Shown: positions 46,931 to 59,222 of the stretch, piece after piece
How positions within the stretch are numbered: the first letter of the stretch is position 1
Layout: each line of letters opens with the position of its first letter
Source: Pseudoscleropodium purum
Taxonomy: Eukaryota > Streptophyta > Bryopsida > Hypnales > Brachytheciaceae
Direction: 5' to 3'
Assembly (NCBI GenBank): GCA_963969395.1
Contig: OZ017804.1
Location: 18,910,001-18,974,000, forward strand
DNA: 64,000 nucleotides
Position numbers and translations under genes: made by a program
Notes under the pieces: generated by a model
Told to the model about the DNA's origin: nothing
Seen by the model: only the letters and a program-made list of their open reading frames with translations
The model's database searches: none

Positions 46931-48379
46931 ATTTGTCTTTCTTTTACATATGTGCCTTCATATTACTAATATACCATCGTCCCAATCATCTACTTCTTAC
47001 AACATAATGCTTCATGTCAAATCTTGTAAATATTGTTTGAATAAAAAAGACAAATGAGGTTGCTTGTCCTAATTTATCAACATCAAAGACCATAAGAATA
47101 AATTAGGACTCAATAATACTATAATGTCTTCAGACATGAGAATTTCTAATAAAACACAAGAATGTCACTTATGGATTGAGAAATTATAATGTTCAATTAA
47201 AAACATGTTGAATTTTTTTAAACAAATTATGCATTCTCTGCAACACTGCCATTCATTTTGGAATTTCAATCTAAACCAAGGAAGTGAGCAAACTAGATTG
47301 CTACAATAGAATTAAAATCATTTTTCAAAAGCAAGTACCATCTAAATAACTGAATCTATGTTCTTGAAGTCAATCACAATGCAATCTGTGTTATTGAAGC
47401 CTTATATGTATGTAAAACCAAGGCTACTAGTGCAAACTAACATCCCTCAATTCAACTTTTCTTTAATAAATTTAATGCATTCGGATCTCCTTCGTTTATT
47501 AAAAGCAATGAAAAGATAAAAACAAAACAAAACATTACATTGCTGGACATCAAAAGATTTTAATTTCTATGAACTAAAACTTTTGAAATTCATAACTAAT
47601 TCTACAAAACTCCATAGAGTATGAAACAACAATAACTAGGTACACTTCCATATTTTTCACTAATACAACTCACTAATACTAGTTTGAAGAATTTTAATAC
47701 AGAGGAGAAGACAGCAATGTGATAAGCAAAAGTACTACAATAAATCATTTGGAATCATAATTGCATTCAATTATGTGAGGCATACCCAAAAGCCTTAAAT
47801 TATATTTTTGTAAATCACAATTATATATAATGACGTATCTAAGTCAAAAGAACAACTATTGTCACACTCTCAAACTTCAATTTTCTTGAATTTTAAGAAA
47901 TTGACAATGGAGGCTTACAGTCTTTCAATGTAGCAGTGATGTCAAATTATTATAATGTACGTAATGTCCATAATATTCACCAATGGTTGTGGTACAAAAA
48001 TGTAAGGTATTTTAGAACGCCTTGGACATTTATAATTGGACAGTGCCTTCAGAAGGTGTGTGTCAATGAAGGCTCCCCTACTTCACTATTCTTCCTTTAA
48101 AAATATGTAATCAATGGATGCATATTGCAAAATAGGAATGCAATACATGTCCTTCCCACTAGACACATGAATGAATTAATTCAAAAAGCTTTTCAAAATT
48201 CAGTAAAAGGCAATGAGGTTTTTACAATGTGTTGCTAATCAAAGAGATTTTAGAGCCCTCATCTGCAATGGAATGGAATAATTTTATAGATGAAAAGTAG
48301 AAGTACAATAGAAGAAATCATAGAGAACATGAAGATTACTCTGAAGTCTTCTTCAAAACATCTACAAACATAGAAGCCA
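46931..48379. other. non-coding spacer between the two Harbinger genes
   Basis: AT-rich with no open frame of note and no internal repeat that I can detect. Its position between convergent transposase and Myb-like genes suggests it belongs to the same element. Confidence 0.5.
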
Positions 48380-49010
48380 TGCGCTCACCACTAGCTTGTT
48401 GCAACTAAAACATTTCAAATTCCAGTTTCCTGTTCTCTTGACAGTCAAGCAAGTTCTCCTTGTGCATTGTCAAGGCAACCTCAATCCTTAGCTTCTCAAT
48501 CTCAACTGTTGAATCTACCAGCTTGTCCAACACTTCCATCAAGTTTTGGTCAATCCTAGCCCTCTTTGTTGGTTTAAAAGAAGTCCCTTTGCCATGATAT
48601 CCAATCAAATTTGCTATACAAGTTCATGGACTGCTTCTAGTACTCTCATGGTTGGTGCTAGTTGATGAAGTTGGGCCGGAACGTGGTGATGATGATGGCT
48701 CCCCCTCTCTATTGTCTTCCTCAGTGAAATCTATAGGTGTAGTCGAGGTCCTCGTCTTTGGCATAGGTATGCCTTGGTCCATACTACTCAGTACGCCATT
48801 AGCCTTAGTTGTGAGGCTAAGGATTTTTTCAATGGCATCATACCAAATGAATTTGGCACCCTAATCTTGCACTCCACCGCCTATTTGGTTCTGCAACTTC
48901 TTAATCTTGGAATAAGTGCTCCTCAACTTCTTCCACTTGTCTAATAAAGAATTCACTTCCTCTTAGATTCGTGAGGAAATTAGGCAATTAGGAGCTTGTG
49001 GATTCTCACC
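48380..49010 (-). pseudogene. Harbinger-associated Myb/SANT-like protein, broken
   Basis: On the - strand, LLDKWKKLRSTYSKIKKL (about 48,930-48,960) is the end of a Myb/SANT-like (trihelix-type) DNA-binding region, followed by FIWYDAIEKILS, a Ser/Thr-rich linker, and a helical tail RKLEFEMFQLQQASGERMAS ending at about 48,380. This is the accessory protein that in PIF/Harbinger elements binds the ends and brings in the transposase. Several stops (for example after GGGVQD) disrupt it. The N-terminal part up to about 49,250 is degraded. Confidence 0.8.
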
Positions 49011-50099
49011 CACTGATGTTGCCGCTTCATGATTGAATTGTAAGCTTCCACATGCTCTTTGCACTACGCAAGCAAGAACTTAACGGCGGCATTGCTCTAA
49101 TACTGCTCTTGAGGGGGTGGATGAGATTGAGGAGGAGGAAGTGCAACAATTGGAACTAAAGAAAGAAGAGGTGGAACTTAAGAAGGGAGGGGAGGATTTG
49201 TGAGAAGTAATAACAACAATCTCTCTTCCTCCATGCTCACTCACAACTCTAAACTCACTTACAAAAAATTAATAAGAAATAGTACTAAAAACAAACCCTA
49301 ATAGAAACTAGAGAAGAATAAACAATAAACTACAAGCATTGTGAGGTGAGCAGCTTGTTGTGCCTACTATGGAGGATGTACAGAGTCAGGGGCAGAGCAA
49401 GTGTGAGGAAGGAGTAGCACTTTGACCAACCGGGTAAAAAAAATTAATGTGACTCCACATTCAGACACTGTAGTTGGAAGAAGAGGCATTGGCGGGGCTC
49501 TATTCCACTAGGGCAAGTTCCACCCCCTTGCTAGGCGGAACCCGCAAGGAGACACCAACACCCACCAACAATTGATGCATGTACATGGGTTGAATGTCCG
49601 CCATAGGGGAAGGTACCAAAATAAAATACAAAAAATTCAAATTGGATCCTCTTCCCTAAACAACAAATTGCAAAAACACAAGAAAAGTGTGAATCAGAGC
49701 CACCGGCAAACACCTATGATTGGTAATCATGAGTCATCAATCCTATATCAATAACAAAAGGTAGACCTTAGAAAGTGTTTAACTAGACTCCAAAACCTAA
49801 AATTCTTGGAAATTTTGGAAATTTGATGTTCAAAAACACCATTCAGCCCATGAAAAACACTAATCTAGGCTGAATAACAAGTCTAAATGCCAAACAAATA
49901 ACACCATTGGATTCCTTGGCAATTTTCACATCAAATAGGCACAAATTTTACTCAAATCCGAGCTAATATGCCCCTAGAATTGAATTTCAAAGTTTGCACT
50001 CTTCTTCTTTTTTTTTCAAAAATAATTCTAAATCTACAAATATGCAAGATTATGTATTTTGCAAAATTTACCCTATTAGAACATTTCAAATATCTTTCA
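49011..50099. other. no gene recognised
   Basis: Contains the probable degraded start of the Myb-like gene and the right end of the Harbinger element (perhaps near 49,390, GTCAGGGGCAGAGC), but I could not pair it with a left end. The rest is plain AT-rich DNA. Confidence 0.4.
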
Positions 50100-50245
50100 A
50101 AATCCTAGATTTCAAGAATCTTCAAATATCAAAGATTTTGATAGAAAATCTATAAAATTCCTAAATTTCAGGAATCTTCAAATATAATAGATTTTGATAG
50201 AAAATCTCTAAAATTCCTAGATTTCAGAAAAATCTTCACAATACC
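50100..50245. repeat. short tandem repeat, period about 60 bp
   Basis: Two to three copies of a unit containing AAATTCCTAGATTTCAG, AATCTTCAAATAT and AGATTTTGATAGAAAATCT. Non-coding. From 50,246 to 52,042 I recognise nothing; open frames at 50,817 and 50,912 are hydrophobic and T-rich without domain features. Confidence 0.8.
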
Positions 50246-52042
50246 TAGATTGGAAATCTTCAAAATTAGTAGATGTCACAATGCACCGCTCCACTCTAGA
50301 GACTTATTGCAAAAACTGCAACAAACTGCAAAACTCCATAACTTCTTAAAAAATCACTCAAATCTTGCATTTTTTAAAGCAATGGAATTGTATGGAACTC
50401 CTCTACTACTACAAGTACTAGCAACAATTTAGAAGTTGAACTTTTGTCATTCCACTCAAGATATATACTATAAGAAAGAAAGAAATTGACAATAATGTCA
50501 AATCAAGGAGCTCTCTCTCCCTAAACATTCAAACCTTAAGGTGGATGAAATCCATCCAAGACTAAAAAGATTTCTTATAAGAATCCATCTAACACTACAA
50601 TCCAATGTAGAATGGCCCCGATGTCACTTCACATGACATTCTAGCCCTTCTTTAAGAAACTTTATTTTTACTTCCCTTTCCTAAAAAATTCTCTTTTGGC
50701 TTGCTTCCTTGTCCCACTTTTCTCTTGTCCGGTGACGGCCATGAAGAGATTGTGAGGGGAAGTGGGGAGTTCTCCGGTCCATCACTCTTTTTCTAGCATG
50801 AGGGGGAGATAACTCCGTGGTTTTCAACCCCAAATTCAAATGCTTCCGGTTCGTGCCTCAATTTCAAATGCTCCCACTGCTATCTTTTTCTTGGGGATAT
50901 GAGATTGAACATTGGATGACACCATTGGATTTGTCTTTCTCTCCTCTATTTCCTCTCATTTTTTTTTTGTCGCCATTTTTTTTCACAACCACATTTTTAC
51001 TTTTTTATGTAGCCAACCATGGACTGCCTCCCACTTGTTGCGATTCCTCCCAATGCCCCTCCACGCCATCTTCAACAAGTTTCGAGCCTTGCCACTTGCT
51101 TATTTGTCACTTCTTGGAAAGTTGAGGACGTTACCATTCATGACTTTCCTAGCCTCTATCCTTGGGTCATTTAAGCATTTTTGAAACAATTATGTGGCCA
51201 ACACCTTGCCAATTTCACGAAATCCAACTGTTGGTAGCAACAACATCACCAATTCTATGAAGATGTTGCAAGCCACATCACTCCATTCATTTGTAGCTGA
51301 AGCTAATTAGGTAAAAGGAGGCGCCATTCTCCAAAAGCAAGATAAGATTGAAGCAAAAAAAAGAGCAAATAGGTGCAATATTTGGTATCCTATATTACTT
51401 GAAGAATTCAACCGCCTCCGCAAATTAGGTGTCAAATTTTCCTCTCACCTACTTCATGAATTGGCCCTTTCCATTCTTGTAGCTCTCAAGTCTATTTTCA
51501 CAACCCATTTTGTTAATCCCAAAAATGATATTTTGTTAGTCAACAAAATCTTAACGAATTACGTCCATTAGTTCATGGATAACTACAATATAGTCCTTAT
51601 ATCCCAATGTGATCATTTGACTTGTAACACTAAAAAGAACTTCAAATCGAAATGTAAACCACCTACCATTTGGGGATCTTGAAAAGTGGATTTTTATCCT
51701 AGGAATTTGATGAAAATCTCATGAAAAAAATTGGATGAAACGCATTTTGTTGTCAATATGATAATGGTCAAACTTTAGGATTTGGGGGAGATACAACCGT
51801 CAAATACGCTAAAATTGTCTTAGGTGGGGAATCCATGACTATGGTGGTTTGCATTTCAGGCAACCATCATGCCACAATAGAAGCTCTTAAGGATATACAT
51901 ATTTTTCTTTTAACTTTAAAAGATGAGATCTAAGCATTTGGGAGAGTTGAAAATACTTCTTTTTAATATTCAAGCAACTTGATCTTGCAATTGTTAAGGT
52001 TTCTTATTCTAAATCTTAGAAGGGTGTACTCTAACAAGTTAA

Positions 52043-52954
52043 CTACTAAAGCATGACTATGTTTTCATTGAAAATGCTCGAAAAGTACCATTTTTTGTAC
52101 AAGTACCAAATTTTTGAATTTTTTTTTGACATATATTACCATAGGATCGTATAATATGTAATATCAAAAACATGTGGTAAAAATTTCAGACATTTTCACC
52201 CCATGGATTGCAAGATATAAGCATTCAGATTCACTAAGAACATTTTTTGCCGTGCAAAAAGTAAGGCAATTGCACTTCTCCAACTCACTTTTCTATGAAA
52301 AAATGACCAATATGATAAAGATTCTTTGGATTATTTTTCACAGACAAGTTTTCCACATGCTTGAAAATTTTCACATCATTTGAAATTGTACAACATATAG
52401 AAAAAAAAATAATAAGAAGGTAGTAGTAGCAAAATCCAAAATTATTAAGAATTGACATATGGAATTGAAAAATGCCAATTCCAATGGTGAAAATGTTGTA
52501 ATAAACAATCTACATCCTATAATTTTATTTTTTTTCCAAAATATTTAAAACTAGATAAGATAAAGGATTTCAAAGTTTATTTTGGAGTATAGTAGGGAAT
52601 CTATAATTGCTCGCAAACAAAAAAATCTTCTTAACCTTTGACTTGTTGATCAAAATAGAATGATTCAAAGCTTTCCATATAAATATAATTCTAGAAAACC
52701 AATTTCAAATTTTTACTTTTGAAAAAAGTGATTTTTTTTTATTTGCCCAAACTACAAAATTAAAAAAACAAAAACATATTAGGCTATTACTTTTGGCTCA
52801 TATTTCCAAATGTCATGAAATTTAGTGCATATGAATGATATTCCTTTCTTCCACCTTCTATTAAATTTTGGGCAAAAAATACAGAAATCTCTAGTCACAC
52901 ACACCTTCCTAAAATTTCTACGTAGCCTAAAAGCACAGCTTGGTCTTTCAAGGA
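52043..52954. mobile_element. TTAA-flanked element, complete but mutated ends
   Basis: 912 bp between TTAA at 52,039-52,042 and 52,955-52,958. Ends CTACTAAAGCATGAC and GGTCTTTCAAGGA are diverged family termini. The interior matches copy 1 (for example TGGTAAAAATTTCAGA near 52,174 and ACAACATATAG near 52,390). Confidence 0.8.
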
Positions 52955-53142
52955 TTAACTAAAATATCTTCTAGTTGGATGTATTAATGAATGAATATAG
53001 ATGAAGATTTAGCCTTGCTTTTGGATTAGTGCTTTGAAGTAATTTAGAACCTAAAAATGTACTCCATCTTTTAGGGGGTAACTTGTACATGATCAAAATT
53101 ACTACAAGGGACAAAATAGATTTAGGGTAGGCTTGTAAAGTT

Positions 53143-54272
53143 CGGGTGAACTGCCCCCCTCATCCGTCCCTTGAAGTCATTCTAGGGTATATGTAAATAA
53201 AAAAGCCCCCCTATTTTTTGCTTTATTTTTAAAAATCCTCTACATCTCTCCTAGCTATCTTAGGGTCTTTAATTCCTAAAGGACCATTGTCCCTTTGGGG
53301 GACAAATGGGATTTTGGGTAGGTACCTATGGGCTGAAATTTTTTCCTAATTTTTAAAACCTTTAATAAAATATAAAAATTGATTAACTTTGTGGGATTAT
53401 AACTTTTTTTCAATTAGTGCCTAGGAACAAAAGTTATGTCCAGACAAGCTCAAAATAGGGGACAAGAGGTAGCCAATTTTTTCTAAAAATTTTAAGTTTT
53501 TGTTTTTTGAAATTTTTTACCTCATATATTATATATTTGTGTACATGGAAAGCTTGGGTTAATTCCATTTGGATTTTTTATGAAATAGTTATGGACAATC
53601 TTGTTTTTCGAGCAATTATAACATCTTCTTGAAAAAAATAACTTGTAGGATTCATTTCTGAATGCAATTTTTATAATTTTTCAAAAAAATAAAGTCCATA
53701 AGGTTTGGTTTGCTTGCTAGAACAATCTCACGATTGGGATTAGTGCATTTTAATCCACAAATTTAGAGATATTAATAATTTAGATTTTTCTTCTATCTTG
53801 TATCTACTTCTATTTAACAATTTTTTAAAGAATAAAAATTAAGGTTTTTTTGAATTCTTTTTCTTCTCTCTAGACTCTCATCTTGATTCTATACCATGAA
53901 GATTTAAAGCTCAAAACTCTGTAGTGCAAAAAATTTAGTCCTGCAATATATGCTGAAAAATTTGTTTTTTCACTTTAAATGCAAATATCTTGTAATTTGT
54001 GCCGTCAAAAGTTCTAAATGTTTTTTCCTTATATTCTCATACTAGTTAGGTGTTAGATCCTATGATTGAATGTGTGCAATTAAATTTTTTTTTACGTTTT
54101 GCTAAAGAAATGACAATTTTGAGTGTTTTGGAGCCAAAAAAAAAAAGGTCTTGATTCATTGGGGATTAATTGCAAATAAGAATTTAGAATTTGAAAATTT
54201 TATCATGCATAGCAAATAATAGATTTTAGCATTTTTCTCGGGGGGACAAGCAAGGGGGGGCAATTCACCCTG
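53143..54272. mobile_element. outer MITE-like element split by a TTAA insertion
   Basis: The left end GGGTGAACTGCCCCCCTC (from about 53,144) and right end AGGGGGGGCAATTCACCC (to about 54,270) are inverted repeats, also sharing a GGGAC/GTCCC block. Without the inserted 53,273-54,165 element the outer unit would be about 235 bp. No target duplication is evident. Confidence 0.65.
53273..54165. mobile_element. TTAA-flanked element, second subfamily
   Basis: 893 bp between TTAA at 53,269-53,272 and 54,166-54,169. Left end TTCCTAAAGGACCATTGTCCC. The next 60 bp and the right third align with 55,547-56,425. Nested inside the inverted-repeat unit at 53,143-54,272. Confidence 0.85.
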
Positions 54273-54279
54273 ACCACTC

Positions 54280-55424
54280 ACAATATAGTCTCAATATTCT
54301 TTTCAATTTATTTTAATTTATTTTAAAGATAAAAGACCTCCTCTTTTCACAACAAAATTCTGAAAATGAATAGTTGCACTTATGTCCTACATAGAAGGAT
54401 TCTCTGTCATGCATGGGACACAAAACGTCCACGAATGCGGAGTCATTTAAGATATGGGTTAACTTAAGCTTGATTGGGTTGCTAGGTGGGAAGCATCCTC
54501 CAGGCGTGTGCCAGACAGAGTCCCAAGCTCAGCTACAAATGGTAAGCAGTTCAGTTATCAACTGTGGCCATCATTTGCTGCAGATTCCATGCCTGGAGAT
54601 CATCACTCCTGAAACATAAAAATTATTTATGGACTCAGTCTAGCATAGAATAAAATCTCCAGGACTGACTGGATCATGGGATTCAAAGTGGAGTGGAGTG
54701 GAGTAGAGGAGGCTTTGCATTGACAAAAATTTGACAAAATTTGCACATGGGAGGAAACATGAGCACGACCTCGCTTCCAGAAGATGAGCCAAGACTACAG
54801 GGACATCAAACATACATACATATTTTTTCAAGAAAAATGTACTGTAGGTTGACTACTTCCAAATACGAATTCAAAGTTTCCCAAATTTGATAATAATATG
54901 GTAGGAAATGACAAAATTTTCAATGTCACTGTGCTCTTCTTGTAAGGTGGAATTGCATGGGAGTTGTGTGCCCCACATCTGTTTTGATTTGTATTTGTAG
55001 GTGGTGGAATAACAATGCACAAAGGAAATTTAAAATTTATCTTTCAAAATGGGGTCAAATTTTCACTAAAAATTCTAGTTTTCTTATCCTGAGAATTGTC
55101 ATTGATTTGACTTTTGAGTTCCATCCATTTTGAATATTTTCATTCAATTTCATACCTTTCGTCTCGTGTAGACCTTTCCTCTAATTCCATTTAGTTTGTT
55201 TTTTTGATGCACAATTTTTCACCAATTGGCTACAATTGGCAAAAGAGAATGACTTTTTTTTGTTAGGCAAATTTTCATTATTTCCTAGTCAAAATAGCAA
55301 GTTATTACAATATATTTTGAGACCAATAGCCAATTTTTACCTAGGTATATCACCTAGCTTTGATATGAGTATCATCAAATGTCACCCCTACATCACCTCA
55401 AGCATGGCCCTACTATCCTCCAAA
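54280..55424. other. no gene recognised
   Basis: Plain AT-rich sequence with a slightly GC-richer part near 54,410-54,800. Open frames on either strand have no domain features and are probably chance. Confidence 0.4.
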
Positions 55425-55535
55425 TATGACCCCGACATCATTCAAGCATTGCCCAAGGATTGCCCAAGCATCGCCCAAGCATCATCCAAGTATCATCCCA
55501 AGCACAGCCCAAGTATGATACAAGTATAATCCAAG
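55425..55535. repeat. minisatellite of CCCAAGCATCG-like units
   Basis: About ten imperfect copies of a 10-11 bp unit (GCCCAAGCATC, ATCCAAGTATC, CAGCCCAAGTATG). It ends only a few bases before the TTAA target of the next element. Confidence 0.85.
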
Positions 55536-55546
55536 AAATGATTTAA

Positions 55547-56425
55547 CCCCTAAAGTCCCATTGTCCCCTTAGGGGACAAATCAGATTTCGGGCAAGTTCT
55601 TGTGACCTCAAATTTTGGTGAATTTTTTTGAAACTTTTCCACAAGATAGAAAAACTGATGCCTAGGAGCAAAAGTTATATCACAATAAGCTTGAAATTGA
55701 ACTCAGTGGGCAACACAAAAAAAATCACAAAAAATCAAAATAAATTCTAATTTATTTTCTTCTGAAATTTTATATTTTTGTCTACATGTGAAGTTTTGAT
55801 TCATACTATTTGGACCAATAATGAGAAAGTTAGGGACGATCTTATTTTTTAGGCAATTTAAGCATCTTCTTGACAAAATAACTTGTAGGATTCATTTCTT
55901 AATGGAATTTTCACAATTTTTCAAGAATTTTTTTTGAAAATGTTATGTTTTCTTGCTAAAACAATCTCACCGTTGGGATAATTGTCTTTCAATCCCATCT
56001 TAGAATTATTAACAAATTTTTTTTTTTCAATCTTGGACCTACTTCTAGTTAATAATTTTTTAAAGAATGAAAATCAAGTGGGTTTTTTTTGGTTTTTTTA
56101 ATTCCCAAACTTTCAACTCAATTCTTCAACATAAATTTTTTTTAATTCAAATTTTGTATTGCAAAAAAATTCACAATTGGTGGTCAAAGTCATCTAAAAT
56201 TACAAGCTAGTGTTCAAATTTTTTTTTTTTTTCAACTTTGAATGCTAATATCTTCCAATCTATATGGTCAAACTTCATTAAATTTTTACCACATGAGCTA
56301 AGACAAGTGAAGTACACAATCTTATAATTAGAATTTTTTTTTAATTTTTTTTTCTTGAATGAACGTAGCAAAAATGGCAGTTTTGAGTGGTTTTTGACAG
56401 AAAAAAGGCCTTGGGACTTTAGGGG
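55547..56425. mobile_element. TTAA-flanked element, best-preserved ends
   Basis: 879 bp flanked by TTAA at 55,543-55,546 and 56,426-56,429. Both ends read CCCCTAAAGTCCCA inward, a perfect 14-bp inverted repeat. Just inside the left end is CCATTGTCCCCTTAGGGGAC, a short palindrome also present in the 53,273 copy. Non-coding. Confidence 0.93.
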
Positions 56426-56680
56426 TTAAGAACTTTGGTGCCATTGATCCCCACACCACTATTGTTTCACATTACCATTGCATAGTAAATTAAAGTAGAG
56501 CCACCCATTACTGACCAGTACCCCATTGGCAATGAATAGGGGGGGTTGAAATTCAAAAGAAGTTGTGATTAATTTTCAACTAAGTATTAGTCCTTGGTTT
56601 CCTACCATCAATTCTTCCATTTTTTTCATGACACATGTACTTGGTTTGAATTACCAAAGTGAACAACAAGTACTCTCTTA

Positions 56681-57004
56681 GGGGCGCTTCACACATGGGC
56701 TGACCAAGTCGAGAGGCCATAGAAGTTCATGGCCAAACTTTGGACGAGAGTCCAAAGAAATGGGCAATAAATGTAAAATTTGATGGATTCTTGACAAAAT
56801 AGCGACCCAAACTCTTGGTTAAAAGTCCGTCGCAAGGCCATCGCCACGTAGGAGTTGGGTTGCCATGTAGGCAGTTTAGAGGACAACAAACTTTGGATTG
56901 TGCTACCTTGTATGAAGGGTCGATAGGCCAAAGTTGGGGTTTTCTGCATCTGATTGGTGGAGGCTGATGGACTTTTGACCTTTGGCCCATGTGTGAAGTG
57001 GCCC
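56681..57004. mobile_element. Tourist-like MITE, copy 2
   Basis: 324 bp, ends GGGGCGCTTCACACATGGGC and GCCCATGTGTGAAGTGGCCC, flanked by TTA at 56,678-56,680 and 57,005-57,007. The same family as 9,308-9,650, in the opposite orientation. The apparent 115-codon frame on its - strand is a side effect of its composition. Confidence 0.92.
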
Positions 57005-57009
57005 TTAGA

Positions 57010-59030
57010 TGAGCAGTTTTGGAATAGATTAAACATTGGATATGGTTTTAAATCAACTTTTGGCTTTCAAAATTCATAACAATTTCAATTTAAGAGATAA
57101 ATTTACCAAAATTTCTACAATCCTCATTATTTCTATCAATGTACCTCTAAAAAATTTGCTTTGCCTTGCACAACTCTAAATCATGCATACAATTGCTTAT
57201 TTGATCAATTATGGGTGGATCCACTGTACTTCCCAGTAAGGTAGGAGGTCATTTAGAACCGTCCATTAGACTCACCTGTAATGGACTTGAAGTGATCTTC
57301 AAATGGTCTTTCTATGGTCATTGAATGAATCAATAAATTTTTTTTACAAGAGCCAATCATTCTCTTTGCTTTTCCCATTTCTCTTCAGATGTTGCAGATG
57401 TTGCAAGTGAATGGTTTATGTAAGATGTAGGATCAGAAATAGGGACCTACGACTCATCTTGTTTGAAAATTCATAAGTAATTCAAAAATGACTCAAAAAA
57501 TATGAAACAACTTGTGTTACAATCAGAATCTAATTTTCTTTGTCTGAAAAATAAGCTAAAAATAATCCCATTCAAGAAACCACATGAAAAAGGAGCCTCC
57601 TACCTTATTAGTCTTCTTCGCAGTTCCTTGGATCCTTTCAGAAACTGCCAGCCAGCCCATGTTGTGATGCAGTGTCCCCCATTTTCCGCTCACCATGTGG
57701 ATCATCCCCCAGGGAGGAAAGGGCCAAGGCAAGAGTGAGCAGCTCCCACATGTTACTGTACCCTACATTCTGGAGCTGGAGTCATTCAGAAGGGATTGGG
57801 TGTAGGCTTTGTGAAAAAAGCAATCAATAATATTTTGAAGTTAAGAAGAAGACACCTTGGTGCCGAGCCCATCATGAATGAAGAGTCTTACTGAAGCCGG
57901 GAGTTCAGCAAGTGAGCTCGTGTATCTCAAGGAGGGACATAAGGTTTGCCACTGACCTTAAACCACCATCTACATTGTGTGTACATCTCCAAAGTCAGTT
58001 CTGTACCTATTTCAGAAGAAATGCTTTTAGAACCAAACTTTGTTCCTTAATAACTTTTGCATACAATATTCAAATGCCACGTTCTCTAGTGTGTTGGAAC
58101 CTCCTTTCACTTGCCAACAAGAGCATATGAAAATCTGACCAGTTTAAGAATAGCAAATAGGCTTAGTAGCAAAGAGTGGCAGTTTGGGGGTACCCACCTT
58201 AGGAAGCAAGGTCTATCCTTGTTGTCTGCTTGTTTTGGAAGTACACTCTAGAAAAATAGTCACTAAAGTACATAGTTGCAATTTGGAGGATGTAAAAATT
58301 GAGGAAATTGTCTTCATTTGTTGAGGAGCACAAAGTAAAGTTAGTTTTTCTTTGGTCAATGATGGTGTGAAGGCTCTCATTAGTTGATGACCATGACTAA
58401 CCAATATGAACTCCCTCATTGGTTGATGACTACAAACCAACAAGATGCCTCTTATTTGTTGAATTGGGTTCTAGGAATAAGATTCAAATTCCATTCTATG
58501 CAAAGATTTGTAAAAGTTGGAGGTGGCATTCAAGTAGGAAATAGTGCAACTTTCACCAACAAGAGTCTAATATGGCTGCCAATCCTTATGTAAGAGTAAT
58601 GGAGAGATATGAAGATGGTAGGATGAGATCAAAGGTTTAGGAAAGAATGATAAATGAAGTAAAACATTGGAAAAGTTGTACCCTCTAAATTATTAATATA
58701 TTGCAAAATTACAAAATTTTGGTTTGTTCATCTTCCCTTCTTCTTAAACATGAGGGAAGAAAAGTTGTAAAGTAAAATTATATACATTTTAGAGTCTCAA
58801 ATGTAGTAGTAGAGAAGCTTGATTTTGAATAAGGGCAAGTACTGTCCAATAGTGGGGAGCCATCTCTTTGAGTGGATAGTAAAGAGAGCTATCTACTATC
58901 TACCTAAAAGTAACTCCATTTTTGGGTTTTAAAGATTTAAATTTTTTTACAATCTCCTTCTCCCTCCCCCCTCTTGTAATTTTCAAAAACCAACATAGTG
59001 AAAGTCAATATGGGATGATTCCTCCTGATA
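57010..59030. other. no gene recognised
   Basis: Non-coding. A short segment with GGAGCCATCT and TTTGAGTGGATAGT near 58,855 recurs near 59,390, so the two flank a diverged local duplication. A locally GC-richer part at 57,590-57,780 has no protein match I can recognise. Confidence 0.4.
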
Positions 59031-59039
59031 TTGTATTTG

Positions 59040-59222
59040 GTATTTGTATTCAGTATTCCTCCCATGTCCTTATTTGATACTATATTCATATCTGTATTTT
59101 ATATTCATCCATATCTGTATTTTATATTCATCCATATCCATATTTTGTATTGTATTCATATCCAATATCCATATTTAGTATTCATCCCATATCCACATCT
59201 AGTATTCATTTCAAATTTCATA
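59040..59222. repeat. AT-rich minisatellite, period about 28 bp and shorter
   Basis: Repeats of ATATTCATCCATATCTGTAT-like units and shorter CATATCCA words. The Tyr/Ile-rich open frame here is accidental. Confidence 0.85.

Noticed and set aside
45240..49520. Terminal inverted repeats for the Harbinger element
   Set aside because: A weak shared word (CTGACTC) near 45,285 and 49,390 was seen, but too short and imperfect to call element ends.
50817..51184. Two overlapping hydrophobic frames resembling membrane proteins
   Set aside because: They come from T-rich low-complexity DNA, overlap in different frames and show no domain.
56689..57036. 115-codon frame on the - strand
   Set aside because: It lies within the Tourist-like MITE and is not kept open in the sister copy at 9,308-9,650.
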